The notes under the pieces: model-generated
The model's database searches: none
What the model saw: only the letters and a program-made list of their open reading frames with translations
Told to the model about the DNA's origin: nothing
From: Candidatus Competibacteraceae bacterium
Lineage (GTDB): Bacteria > Pseudomonadota > Gammaproteobacteria > Competibacterales > Competibacteraceae
Assembly: GCA_016713505.1 (NCBI GenBank)
Contig: JADJPA010000001.1
Coordinates: forward strand, 2,555,501-2,619,500
Length of the DNA: 64,000 nt
Direction of reading: 5' to 3'
Program-made: the position numbers and the translations under genes
Shown: one piece after another, positions 8,396 to 16,451 of the stretch
Layout of the letters: each line of letters starts with the position of its first letter
Numbering within the stretch: position 1 is the stretch's first letter

Positions 8396-8764
8396 TCACC
8401 ATTGCCCGAAGAAGTCGGTGATATCGAAGCAAACGGTCTTTGATTCGCCATGGATGGTTTCTATTTCCAGCGTATCAAAGGTTTTTTTACCAGCACCGCT
8501 CACCGCTTGTTCCGTTACCTTCGCTTTCGGATACTTCCACGCAATCCACGCTTTTTCAGCCGCTACCCCTTCCCTGTTATTGGCGGCGTTCCTGACGGTG
8601 ATCGCCTTTTGGCAAGTCGATCCATCGGACCCAGCGAATGTCACATGGCTCAGATGGCTGGGCAGGACCGGCCGTACTGAAAGTCTGATGTCATCGGCTT
8701 GCGCCGAGGCAACGCCGATCGTCAATACCAGCAACAACATCAGGTCGTGGGAAACATTTTTCAT
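8396..8764 (-). CDS. Small exported protein, possible immunity protein
   Basis: A 122-residue protein with a clear Sec signal peptide (MKNVSHDLMLLLVLTIGVASA, cleavage near residue 21). The mature part holds two Cys (in STCQK and TVCFD) that could form a disulfide. I recognise no domain. Start 8764 is preferred over the longer frame from 8797 because it begins at the signal peptide and follows GGAGAAGGG. It sits between two genes for toxin-like metallopeptidases on the same strand, the usual place for an immunity protein; a periplasmic inhibitor of one of them is the leading guess, not shown. Confidence 0.6.
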   Translation of the reverse strand: MKNVSHDLMLLLVLTIGVASAQADDIRLSVRPVLPSHLSHVTFAGSDGSTCQKAITVRNAANNREGVAAEKAWIAWKYPKAKVTEQAVSGAGKKTFDTLEIETIHGESKTVCFDITDFFGQW

Positions 8765-8796
8765 CGCTAGCCGCCCTTCTCCAGCATCACGCCACA

Positions 8797-9264
8797 TTAG
8801 CCCAGCACTTCACCATAAACGCCTTTCTCATAAGCTTCACCTTCTTCGTTTGAAGGATCTCCCGGCACTTCATCATCGACGCCGTCCTGAGCATCGGCCC
8901 AGTGCGTCAGCTCGTGCAAGATCGTCACCCCAAGCAGATAGACCTGCTTGCCGTTTTTCATACTGACCAAACCTTTGCCGGCTTCGAAATCCCTCACTAA
9001 TTTCTCATCGACGCGCAACTCATTGGAATTCCATGTGTAGCAACCGTAAGCTTTCTTACCCGCGCAGCGTAGATTCTTTACCACGGTAATGGTCGGACCC
9101 TGGCCCCACTTCAATGCATTTTTGATGGTTTCCTTGGTCGTTTTTCCCGCCAGCTTCTGAATGGCGTTGACAATCTTTTGGACCTCGGCCACTTGCGGCA
9201 TATTGATTTTTACGTAGTAAAGCATTTTCGGAAATTTTTTCGCGGTATCGTCGGACAGTTGCAT
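8797..9264 (-). CDS. Tox-MPTase3-like zinc metallopeptidase toxin domain protein
   Basis: A 155-residue single-domain protein. HELTH at residues 117-121, followed by W-ADAQDG and then an acidic stretch with NEEGEAYEKG (Glu 140-143 as possible third zinc ligand), matches the pattern of the Tox-MPTase3 family of polymorphic-toxin metallopeptidases. Four Cys or fewer and no signal peptide. ATG 9264 is chosen because GAGAG precedes it and because the 66 codons upstream look non-coding; the frame is open to 9462. Its stop (TAA, 8797-8799) abuts the frame of the exported protein. As a stand-alone toxin domain it would need an unlinked delivery system such as type VI secretion (inference). Confidence 0.65.
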   Translation of the reverse strand: MQLSDDTAKKFPKMLYYVKINMPQVAEVQKIVNAIQKLAGKTTKETIKNALKWGQGPTITVVKNLRCAGKKAYGCYTWNSNELRVDEKLVRDFEAGKGLVSMKNGKQVYLLGVTILHELTHWADAQDGVDDEVPGDPSNEEGEAYEKGVYGEVLG

Positions 9265-9905
9265 GATGATAACTCTCAGCCAATGATTTAAACGATCCGG
9301 CTCGCGGCCGGCTCCAACAATCGCAGTCTTCTCTAAAAGATAAGAGCGACCTTGATCCGGCGGCTGCGATGTGCCCGAGAAGGCTGATCGCAAAAAGCGG
9401 GCCAATCTTAGCTTAGCTTTATATATTAATAACTTGCTTCGATGTTTCTCATCACGCTCCATTTCAGGGCCATTCGAAATGGCCGTTTGGACCGGCCCAA
9501 TCTGAGCCAGTCTCTATGACGGTTAAGAGCAATAGAGGGTTTAAAGAGAGATCAACCGAGCGCGCCTTCCGGCATCCTTGGCCCAAACGCCTGAGGCGAG
9601 CTGCTTGCTGGGCCGAATGCGGCCGGTGGCCACTGCAAGCGCCATCGCCTTGATTTTCGGCTGTGCTCGGCGGGCTTGGCCGCCCGCTTCAAAATCCGTC
9701 CGGCGGCCACCGACCCACATCCGCAACGATTTCTTGGCTTCATGCTTTGCAATAACGACATGCTGGTTAGGCGAGCTTCACAAAGCGCGATTGCAAGAGA
9801 GACAAGATTAGAATTAGGCTATCGGCGGGCACGGCCATTGCTTGTTGGAGCAGGTTGAGCAACCGGCCGTCCTATTCGGTCTTCCACCCTGTTCGGAGCG
9901 CGCGT
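9265..9905. other. Gap of about 640 bases without a convincing gene
   Basis: The right end of the AT-rich metallopeptidase island grades back to GC-rich DNA here. Short open frames exist on both strands (for example 9578-9811 plus and 9552-9761 minus, overlapping each other), but neither has a good ribosome-binding site, recognisable domain or protein-like composition. The minus-strand promoter of the metallopeptidase group must lie near its left end and that of the stress-protein gene near its right end; no strong hexamer pair was picked out. Confidence 0.5.
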
Positions 9906-10433
9906 ATGTCCTCTCAGATCAAAACTATCTTGTATACCACGGCGTTGAGCCCCTACACCCGACCGGTGCTACGCTTTACGGTCGAATTGGCCAGACAGCA
10001 CAAGGCCAAAATCGTCCTGCTGCATGTGGTCGAACCGCTGAGCAGCTCCGTTCGCTTCCTGATGGATAACTACTTGTCGCCTGACAAGGTGGAAGAGTTA
10101 CACCGCGAAGCCACCAGCGGCATCCTGGAAAAATTCCACCGGCGCTTGGAAACGTTCTGCGCCGAAGAACTCGGATCGACCCTCGAACAGACTCAAGTCA
10201 TCTCGGAAATCCGCGTCGTCAGCGGCATTCCGCACGAAGCCATCTTGCGCGAGGCCGACCGCTGTGACGCCGATTTGATCACCATGGGCACGCACGCCGG
10301 ATCCAATGCGTTGGGCAACGCCATTCTGGGCTCGACCACCCGGCGGATTACCCTGAGTTCGAAGCGGCCGGTTTTGATTGTTCCTTTCGTGCAGGACCCG
10401 GACAATGAATGGCCTTCACAAAGACGGATTTGA
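9906..10433 (+). CDS. Universal stress protein, UspA family
   Basis: A 175-residue cytoplasmic single Usp domain. It begins with the family's IKTILYTTALSPY strand and ends with the nucleotide-binding motif MGTHAG..LGNAILGSTTRRI and the final strand PVLIVP; the G-x2-G-x9-G-S/T pattern suggests the ATP-binding subgroup. ATG 9906 follows CGGAG and was preferred over an in-frame ATG 51 bases upstream. The 3' end overlaps the next gene by 29 bases. Usp proteins help survival under starvation, oxidative and respiratory stress; the particular trigger is not evident. Confidence 0.9.
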   Translation: MSSQIKTILYTTALSPYTRPVLRFTVELARQHKAKIVLLHVVEPLSSSVRFLMDNYLSPDKVEELHREATSGILEKFHRRLETFCAEELGSTLEQTQVISEIRVVSGIPHEAILREADRCDADLITMGTHAGSNALGNAILGSTTRRITLSSKRPVLIVPFVQDPDNEWPSQRRI

Positions 10434-10863
10434 TGGATTGTGCTACTTCCTCCAGTTTCCCTCAGCCCGCCAGCGCGCGGCGGGCCATTCCTTGGCCGGC
10501 AGGTGGCCTCCTCTGCTGCTGGGAGCTTTCCTACTGATCTTGCATAGCGGTTCGATCGTTGCCGAGGAGGGTGTTTATACGTGGAAGGATGGGTCGGGAC
10601 GCGTGCATTACAGCAATCGCCGGCCTGAAAACCAACCGGTGCAGGCCGTCGAGCTCAACGCCAAACCGGTCGTCGTGCAGCCGACCAAGCAGATCTATAC
10701 CTGGACTGACCGGCAAGGCAAGGTCCACTATGGCGCCAAACCGCCCGCCGATATGCCCGCCAAGGAATTAAAGGAAAACGATAGCTCGCTGTCGACGGTA
10801 CCTTTCAATCCGCTGAGCGTGGACAACCAGGACATCTTGCAAGAATTGCAGCCGCGCAAGTAA
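10405..10863 (+). CDS. DUF4124 domain protein
   Basis: A 152-residue exported or membrane-anchored protein. A hydrophobic segment at about residues 30-52 (after a long, Arg-containing N-terminus) is followed by two copies of the DUF4124 motif, YTWKDGSGRVHYSN and YTWTDRQGKVHYGA. DUF4124 proteins are common in proteobacterial envelopes and have no established function. ATG 10405 follows AGGA and lies inside the end of the stress-protein gene, so the two are probably coupled. Confidence 0.8.
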   Translation: MNGLHKDGFDGLCYFLQFPSARQRAAGHSLAGRWPPLLLGAFLLILHSGSIVAEEGVYTWKDGSGRVHYSNRRPENQPVQAVELNAKPVVVQPTKQIYTWTDRQGKVHYGAKPPADMPAKELKENDSSLSTVPFNPLSVDNQDILQELQPRK

Positions 10864-10910
10864 CTCTCATCCTGCGCGGTCCGACCGGGAGAACGCTGAT
10901 GTTTGCGGAA

Positions 10911-11096
10911 TCAAGCCCGAGCGCCGTTACAAGCGTCCGGCCAGCGCCGCCGCATTTCGCTCAGCCAGGACTGCCGCAACCGCAGTCGTGTTGCGACAGG
11001 AGCCCCGTGCAACAAGGCGCGATAGTAGTGATAGGACGCGCGCGTGACGGCTCGCTCGTATTCCGGCAGCTTATTAATATCGCCAATGGTCATCAT
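10911..11096 (-). CDS. Small protein of unknown function (61 aa)
   Basis: The ORF starts at 11096 (or the next ATG, 11093) with GAGG six bases upstream, and encodes a soluble, Arg-rich 61-residue peptide whose first half reads MMTIGDINKLPEYERAVTRA. The composition is protein-like, with alternating hydrophobic and charged residues suggesting two helices. I do not recognise a family. It lies divergent from the squalene-synthase-like gene and convergent with the DUF4124 gene. The longer open frame to 11225 is not used because the extra part lacks a ribosome-binding site. Confidence 0.45.
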   Translation of the reverse strand: MMTIGDINKLPEYERAVTRASYHYYRALLHGAPVATRLRLRQSWLSEMRRRWPDACNGARA

Positions 11097-11240
11097 GATA
11101 GGCCTCGCTTTGCAACGAGTATTCGAAGAAGTTAGCTGCAATAAGGCAAATAACATGCCTATTGCAATTCGCCGGCTCCCGAACGCAAAAATTGGCGGTG
11201 CGGAGGAACGAACCACCGCCCTCAAGCGACCAACGAATCG

Positions 11241-12110
11241 ATGACTCCCGATGATTATTGCTACAAGCTAGCGGCGCCGCCAGGTTCGGATTTTCGTTAT
11301 AGCTTGTTGGGGCTGCCGCTGGCGCGCCGTCAAGCTTTGATCGCGGTTAAGGCTTTTGAGGTAGAAGTCACGCAAATTGTCGATCAGTGCCAGAATTCCA
11401 GTGTTGCACGAGCCAAATTGGACTGGTGGCGTGACGAAATCGGTCGCCTGTTTGTGGATAAACCGCAACATCCTGTCACGCTCGCTTTGCAACCCTATAT
11501 CAGCACCTGCAATCTGCCCGAGGAGTACTTTCGAGAGATTTCGGACGGGGCTGCGATGGATGTGGATGTGGGCGCTTATCCCAGCTTCAGCGAATTGAGC
11601 TTATACGCCCACCGCAGGGGCAGCATACCGACCTTGCTGGCGGCGGAAATCCTGAATTATCGGAATCGACGCGGCACGCCCCGGTTCGCGCACGACGCAG
11701 GACTGATGTTGCTGTTGTTCGAATTGCTATACGAGGTTCGCCGCCATGCTCAACTCGGGCGCGTCTATCTGCCTGAAGATGAAATGCAGCGCTACGATAT
11801 ACGGCCAAGCGATCTGTTGGCCGCGCAGACCACGGAGCGTCTGCGCCGGCTGTTCGCGGCTCAGGCCGAGCGGATTCGCGATGTCCACCAGCGGGCCTTG
11901 CGCCAGCTGTCGGATGAGGATCGCTACGCGCAATATCCTCTGTTGATCCGGCTCGAACTGGCGCTGGCGCTGCTGGCCGAGATTGCCGAGGACGGCTACC
12001 GGTTGTTGGAACAGCGCATTCAGCTGACGCCCGTGCGCAAACTGTGGTTGGCTTGGCGGTTGCGACGCCGCGAAAAGCAGCCCTATCGCCCCTCGACGGT
12101 GACAGAGTAA
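11241..12110 (+). CDS. Squalene/phytoene synthase homologue lacking both Asp-rich motifs
   Basis: A 289-residue protein with the all-helical trans-prenyltransferase fold of the squalene/phytoene synthase family. Family landmarks SLLGLPLARRQALIAVKAF, KLDWWRDEI and GRVYLPEDEM are clear. The first Asp-rich motif (normally E-V-D-D-x-x-D) reads EVTQIVDQ, and the second (normally D-V-x-E-D before the R-G-R-x-Y-L-P) reads EVRRHAQLGRVYLP, so the magnesium-binding residues are lost. It is therefore more like the non-catalytic NDUFAF6-type members, some of which help complex I assembly, than like an enzyme. No terpenoid genes are nearby. It is followed by yciK after 38 bases. Confidence 0.8.
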   Translation: MTPDDYCYKLAAPPGSDFRYSLLGLPLARRQALIAVKAFEVEVTQIVDQCQNSSVARAKLDWWRDEIGRLFVDKPQHPVTLALQPYISTCNLPEEYFREISDGAAMDVDVGAYPSFSELSLYAHRRGSIPTLLAAEILNYRNRRGTPRFAHDAGLMLLLFELLYEVRRHAQLGRVYLPEDEMQRYDIRPSDLLAAQTTERLRRLFAAQAERIRDVHQRALRQLSDEDRYAQYPLLIRLELALALLAEIAEDGYRLLEQRIQLTPVRKLWLAWRLRRREKQPYRPSTVTE

Positions 12111-12148
12111 ACTATTTTATCCATTCCCGTGGGACATAAGGTACCACC

Positions 12149-12892
12149 ATGAAAGATTACCAAGCTCCCCTCGATTTGCTCAGAAATCGAGTTGTTCTGG
12201 TGACCGGCGCGGGCGACGGCCTCGGTCGCATCGTCGCCCGTCGGCTGGCCCTTCACGGTGCGACCGTCATCCTGCTCGGCCGCACGATCCGCAAACTGGA
12301 GCAAATCTACGACGAAATCGAGCAGGCGGGCGCTCCTAAACCGGCGATTTATCCGATGAATCTGGAAGGAGCGAACGCCAAGGATTACGCCGATCTGGCG
12401 CAGGTATTGGAAACCGAATTTGGTCGCTTGGACGGCCTGCTGCACAACGCCACGCTGTTCGAGGGCCTGACGCCACTGGCCAATTACGATATCGAACTGT
12501 GGTATCGGATCTTGCAGGTCAATCTGAACGCGCCCTTCTTGCTGACGCGGGCGGTGCTGGGCCTGTTGAACCGCTCCGCTGACGCCTCGGTGGTCTTTAC
12601 CGCCGACCGGGCCAGCGCGCAGGGTCGAGCGTATTGGGGCGCCTATGCGGCGGCCAAGGGCGGCGCCGAAACGCTGATGAAAATACTGGCCAGCGAATTG
12701 GAAACCAACACGCCGATCCGGGTCAACAGCATCGACCCCGGTCAAGTCCGCACCGGCCTGACCCTGCGGGCTTATCCAGGCCGCCCCACCACCGAATGGA
12801 CCGACCCGGAAGCGGTGTTAGCGGCTTATTTGTACCTGTTGGGACCGGACAGCAAAGGCATCACCGGCCAGATCGTGCGCGCCCAGGATTGA
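12149..12892 (+). CDS. yciK: Short-chain dehydrogenase/reductase YciK
   Basis: A 247-residue cytoplasmic SDR with N-terminal Rossmann fold. The cofactor motif TGAGDGLGR lies at about residues 20-28, the NA sequence at LLHNATLFEG, and the catalytic YxxxK at YAAAK (within YWGAYAAAKGG). The conserved Ser position of the triad falls in TADRAS. Overall sequence and the N-terminal LLRNRVVLVTGAGDG match YciK of E. coli and Pseudomonas, whose substrate is unknown. The 3' end overlaps the convergent rluB by 32 bases. Confidence 0.85.
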   Translation: MKDYQAPLDLLRNRVVLVTGAGDGLGRIVARRLALHGATVILLGRTIRKLEQIYDEIEQAGAPKPAIYPMNLEGANAKDYADLAQVLETEFGRLDGLLHNATLFEGLTPLANYDIELWYRILQVNLNAPFLLTRAVLGLLNRSADASVVFTADRASAQGRAYWGAYAAAKGGAETLMKILASELETNTPIRVNSIDPGQVRTGLTLRAYPGRPTTEWTDPEAVLAAYLYLLGPDSKGITGQIVRAQD

Positions 12893-13970
12893 GCGGACGG
12901 CGGGGGCCGCCGGTTGTCGTGCGCCCGCCGCCACCCCGCGAAGCGCCGGAGCGGTTATTCCAAGGATCGACGGCAGCGCGCGGCGCGGTGGCCGCCCCTC
13001 GGTCGGCGCGCTGTGGCTTGGCCGATCGGCCCGCCTTCGCTTGCGGTGGCTCCTGGCGTTGGTCGCGGGCGCCCTTTCGGCTTTCTTCCCAACGGTTCGG
13101 CTTGACGGGCGACGCCGGAGCGGGATGACGGATTTCTGACGCGACCGCCGGAGTTTTGCCGCGAACCCGACCGCGCTGCTGGCCGCCGGCTCCGAACGAG
13201 CGCGGCACTCCCGCAGGGGCCGTAACCGCCGGCTCAGGGGGATAGCCCACCGCCGCCAGCAGCGCCTCGATTTGCGTCCCGTCCAACTCGTCCCAGCGGC
13301 CTGGATGCAAGCCCCGGCGCAAGGCCACCGGCCCGTAGCGGACCCGGATCAGCCGGCTGACCGTAATCCCTTGCGATTCCCACAAGCGCCGCACCTCCCG
13401 GTTGCGCCCTTCGCGCAGAATGACGTGATACCAATGGTTCGCTCCGTCGCCGCCGACCGCACGGATCGCCTCGAAGCGGGCCACGCCATCCTCCAACGGA
13501 ACGCCTTCCCTGAGCCGCCCGAGCGTTTCCGGCGCGACTTCACCCAACACCCGCGCCGCATACTCGCGCTCGATTTGTGATGAAGGGTGCATCAGGCGAT
13601 TCGCCAATTCGCCGTCGTTGGTCAGCAGCAACAGGCCCTGCGTGTTGAGATCGAGCCGACCGACCGCGACCCAGCGCCCGTCGCGCAACCACGGCAAGCG
13701 GTCGAACACCGTGGGCCGGCCCTCGGGGTCGCGGCGGGTGGTCATTTCGCCAACCGGTTTGTAATAGGCCAGCACGCGCCGCGGCGGCCGGTCCGCGCGC
13801 ACCCAAACCGCTTTGCCGTCGATCTGAATCTGGTCCGCGCCGCCAACCTGAACGCCCAGTTGCGCGGGAGTTCCGTTGACGGTGATTCGCCCCTGTCGGA
13901 CCCAATCCTCGATCTGCCGGCGGGAACCGAGGCCGGCGCGGGCTAAAAATTTCTGCAAGCGTTCAGACAT
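12861..13970 (-). CDS. rluB: 23S rRNA pseudouridine(2605) synthase
   Basis: A 369-residue enzyme with an N-terminal S4 RNA-binding domain (residues 1-60, MSERLQKFLARAGLGSRRQ) and an RsuA-type catalytic domain with GRLDLNTQGLLLL carrying the catalytic Asp and REGRNREVRRLWES. It makes pseudouridine 2605 in helix 93 of 23S rRNA. The last about 120 residues are a Pro/Arg/Gly-rich basic tail, a common but variable extension of RluB. ATG 13970 overlaps the end of scpB by 8 bases. The scpA-scpB-rluB order is conserved in many bacteria. Confidence 0.93.
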   Translation of the reverse strand: MSERLQKFLARAGLGSRRQIEDWVRQGRITVNGTPAQLGVQVGGADQIQIDGKAVWVRADRPPRRVLAYYKPVGEMTTRRDPEGRPTVFDRLPWLRDGRWVAVGRLDLNTQGLLLLTNDGELANRLMHPSSQIEREYAARVLGEVAPETLGRLREGVPLEDGVARFEAIRAVGGDGANHWYHVILREGRNREVRRLWESQGITVSRLIRVRYGPVALRRGLHPGRWDELDGTQIEALLAAVGYPPEPAVTAPAGVPRSFGAGGQQRGRVRGKTPAVASEIRHPAPASPVKPNRWEESRKGARDQRQEPPQAKAGRSAKPQRADRGAATAPRAAVDPWNNRSGASRGGGGRTTTGGPRRPLNPGRARSGR

Positions 13971-14565
13971 CAGAGGGTTCCGCCGACGGTAAGGAATCGT
14001 TGGGCGGCGCCAGGGCGCGACGCTCCAGGGCGGCACCGATGGCGTCCGGATCGCGGCCCGCCGCCAGCGCCGGCAGCTCGCTCAAGCTTTTGAGGTTGAA
14101 ATAATCGAGAAAAGCGTAGCTCGTGGCATACAACGCCGGCCGGCCCGGCACTTCGCGATGGCCGACCACCTTGATCCAATCTCGCTCTTGCAGGGTTTTC
14201 ATGATGCTGCCGCTCAAACTGACTCCGCGCACGGCCTCGATTTCGCCGCGGGTGATCGGCTGGCGGTAGGCGATCAGCGCCAGCGTTTCCAGCAGGGCGC
14301 GAGAATAGTGAGCGGTCCGCTCCTCCCACAAGCGCGAGACCCAAGGCGCGAAGGCTGGCGGGACTTGCAAGCGGAAGCCGCCGGCCACTTCCACCAGCTC
14401 CAGGCCCCGCCCCTCGCAAGCGGCCGCCAGTTCGGCCAAGGCAGCGCACAGCTTCTCGCGCTCGGGGCGTTCCGCTTCGGGAAACACGGCCAGCAAGCGC
14501 TCCAGCGGCAGGGGTTCAGCGGCAGCCAGCAGCACCGCCTCCAAAATCGCTTTCAGTTCCGGCAT
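13963..14565 (-). CDS. scpB: Segregation and condensation protein B
   Basis: A 200-residue kleisin-partner protein made of two winged helices; the first starts MPELKAILEAVLLAA and the second contains LALIAYRQPITRGEIEAVRGV, the most conserved ScpB block. It binds ScpA and SMC to form the condensin that folds and helps segregate the chromosome. It follows scpA with a gap of 7 bases and overlaps rluB by 8. The acidic tail is not conserved. smc itself lies about 8.7 kb away in the window on the same strand. Confidence 0.94.
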   Translation of the reverse strand: MPELKAILEAVLLAAAEPLPLERLLAVFPEAERPEREKLCAALAELAAACEGRGLELVEVAGGFRLQVPPAFAPWVSRLWEERTAHYSRALLETLALIAYRQPITRGEIEAVRGVSLSGSIMKTLQERDWIKVVGHREVPGRPALYATSYAFLDYFNLKSLSELPALAAGRDPDAIGAALERRALAPPNDSLPSAEPSDV

Positions 14566-14572
14566 CGTCGGT

Positions 14573-15361
14573 TCACAGCCGCTTGCGGACGTGGATCGGC
14601 GCGAACGGCTCGGCCTGCGTCAGTTCCAAAAGGGTTTCCCGCAGCAATTCAAGGATCGCCAGAAAAGTCACCACCACCCCCATCCGCCCTTCCTCCGCCC
14701 GGAACAAGGCGCTAAAGGGCATGAAGCGCAGCGCGTCCAAACGCTCCAGCACCTGACTCATCCGCTCCCGCACCGAGAGGGTTTCGCGCCGGATCTGATG
14801 GTGGCCGTACAGTTCCGCGCGGGCCATCACCTCACGCAAGGCCGCCAGCAGCTCGGCCAGGCTGACCGGCGGCGGCTCGCGCGCGGCCTGGCATCCGACC
14901 GGTTCGGCGCGGGCGAGGAAAATGTCGCGCTCCAGGCGCGGCAAGGCCTCCAACGCTTGAGCGGCCTGTTGAAAGCGCTCGTATTCCTGAAGCCGCCGCG
15001 CCAGCTCGGCGCGCGGGTCTTCCTCCTCCGCTTCGGCCGCGGCCGGCTTCGGCAGCAGCAGCCGCGATTTGATTTCCGCCAGCCAAGCCGCCATCACCAG
15101 ATAATCCGCCGCCAGCTCCAACCGCAATTCCCGCATCAACGCCAGATAGTCCAGATATTGACGGGTGATGTCAGCAACGGGAATATCGAGGATGTTGAGA
15201 TTCTGCCGCCTGATCAGATAAAGCAACAAATCCAGCGGCCCTTCGAAGGCCTCCAGAAACACTTCCAACGCATCCGGCGGAATGTAGAGATCCCGCGGCA
15301 ATTGCAGGTAAGGCTCGCCGCCGACCTTGGCGAGCGGCGCCGGTTCGCGGCTGGCGTCCAT
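14573..15361 (-). CDS. scpA: Segregation and condensation protein A (kleisin)
   Basis: A 262-residue kleisin that bridges the SMC heads. The N-terminal SMC-neck-binding part shows FEGPLDLLLYLIRRQNLNILDIPVADITRQY (split here: FEGPLDLLLYLIRR and NILDIPVADITRQY), the family signature, followed by DYLVMAAWLAEIKSRLLLP. The C-terminal winged helix (VVVTFLAILELLRE) binds the cap of the SMC head. The start at 15361 leaves a short N-terminal extension of about 30 residues. It stands 42 bases after trpS in the same direction and is followed at once by scpB. Confidence 0.94.
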   Translation of the reverse strand: MDASREPAPLAKVGGEPYLQLPRDLYIPPDALEVFLEAFEGPLDLLLYLIRRQNLNILDIPVADITRQYLDYLALMRELRLELAADYLVMAAWLAEIKSRLLLPKPAAAEAEEEDPRAELARRLQEYERFQQAAQALEALPRLERDIFLARAEPVGCQAAREPPPVSLAELLAALREVMARAELYGHHQIRRETLSVRERMSQVLERLDALRFMPFSALFRAEEGRMGVVVTFLAILELLRETLLELTQAEPFAPIHVRKRL

Positions 15362-15403
15362 CGGCTCAGGCGCCCCGCGCTCGGTCGCGAGCGGCTGGCG
15401 CGA

Positions 15404-16423
15404 TCAAGAGGCGCGCTGGCCGTGCAACGGGCGGATGCCGACCGCGCGCCGCAGCTCCTGGAGGAACGGCGCGCTGTACTCGCGCGCCCGCGCCGCGCCG
15501 CGCTTGAGAATCCGCTCGATGTGATCCGGCTGTTCCAACAGCGCCTGATAGCGCTGGCGCGGCTCGCTCAGACGGGCGTTCAGGTATTCGAACAGCGCCT
15601 GCTTCATCTCGCCCCAGCCGATGCCTCGGGCGTAACGCGCTCGCATCGTCGCTGCTTCTTCGGCGCTGGCGAAGGCTTGGTAAAGCTGAAACAGCGTGCA
15701 GCTATCGGGGTCCTTGGGCGCTTCCGGCGGCAGCGAGTTGGTCTTGATCCGCATGATCAGCTTGCGCAGCGTTTTCTCCGGCTCGAACAGCGGGATGGTG
15801 TTGCCGTAGCTCTTGCTCATCTTGCGGCCGTCCAACCCGACCAGCACCGCCGTTTTTTCATCCACCACGGCTTCGGGCAACACGAAATGCTCGCCGTAGA
15901 GATGATTGAAACGGGCGGCGATGTCGCGGGCCATCTCCAGATGCTGGATTTGATCCTTGCCGACCGGAATCTTGCTGGCTTTGAACATCAAAATGTCGGC
16001 CGCCATCAGGATCGGATAGCAGAACAGGCCCATGGTGACGCCCTTATCGGGGTCCTTGTCGGGATCGGCCACGTTGTCGGCCACCGCCGCCTTGTAAGCG
16101 TGGGCGCGGTTCATCAGCCCCTTGGCGGTGACGCAGGTCAGCATCCAAGTCAGTTCCAGAATTTCCGGGATGTCGGTCTGGGCGTAAAAAATGACGTTGT
16201 CGACATCCAGCCCCAGCGCCAGCCAGGTCGCGGCCACCTCCAGGCGGGACCGGTGCACCAGCGCGGGGTCCTGGCACTTCACCAGCGCGTGATAGTCGGC
16301 CAGAAAATAAAACGATTGCACGTCCCGCCGCCGGCTGGCTTCGATGGCGGGCAGGATCGCACCGACGTAATTGCCCAGATGCGGGGTGCCCGTGGTGGTG
16401 ATGCCGGTCAGGGTGATTTCCAT
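15404..16423 (-). CDS. trpS: Tryptophan-tRNA ligase
   Basis: A class I aminoacyl-tRNA synthetase of 339 residues, the normal bacterial length, that charges tRNA-Trp in the cytoplasm. The HIGH-like signature is TPHLGNYVGA (residues 13-22) and the second signature is KMSKSYGN. The YPILMAADILMF block binds tryptophan. It belongs to the minus-strand group yciO - M50 peptidase - trpS - scpA - scpB - rluB, a gene order found in Pseudomonas and relatives. The ATG lies 28 bases after the M50 gene. Confidence 0.96.
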   Translation of the reverse strand: MEITLTGITTTGTPHLGNYVGAILPAIEASRRRDVQSFYFLADYHALVKCQDPALVHRSRLEVAATWLALGLDVDNVIFYAQTDIPEILELTWMLTCVTAKGLMNRAHAYKAAVADNVADPDKDPDKGVTMGLFCYPILMAADILMFKASKIPVGKDQIQHLEMARDIAARFNHLYGEHFVLPEAVVDEKTAVLVGLDGRKMSKSYGNTIPLFEPEKTLRKLIMRIKTNSLPPEAPKDPDSCTLFQLYQAFASAEEAATMRARYARGIGWGEMKQALFEYLNARLSEPRQRYQALLEQPDHIERILKRGAARAREYSAPFLQELRRAVGIRPLHGQRAS

Positions 16424-16451
16424 GATGACAGTGAAACGATGGGGTTCCGAT

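Noticed and set aside
8338..8421. Plus-strand 27-codon ORF with a very strong AAGGAGGAGG ribosome-binding site
   Set aside because: It lies antisense in the gap between two minus-strand genes, its product is not protein-like, and it contains a 9-base inverted repeat (GCCGGCTTC / GAAGCCGGC) that better explains the sequence.
9766..9772. GTTAGGC, the core of an integron attC site
   Set aside because: No matching second core (RYYYAAC) or paired L boxes were found at the right distance; a 7-base match is expected by chance.
9552..9811. Overlapping short ORFs on both strands (9578-9811 plus, 9552-9761 minus)
   Set aside because: They mirror each other, lack ribosome-binding sites and show no domain; treated as non-coding.
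12861..13230. Arg/Pro/Gly-rich tail of RluB as a separate gene
   Set aside because: It is continuous with RluB, and such basic tails are frequent in RluB of GC-rich bacteria.
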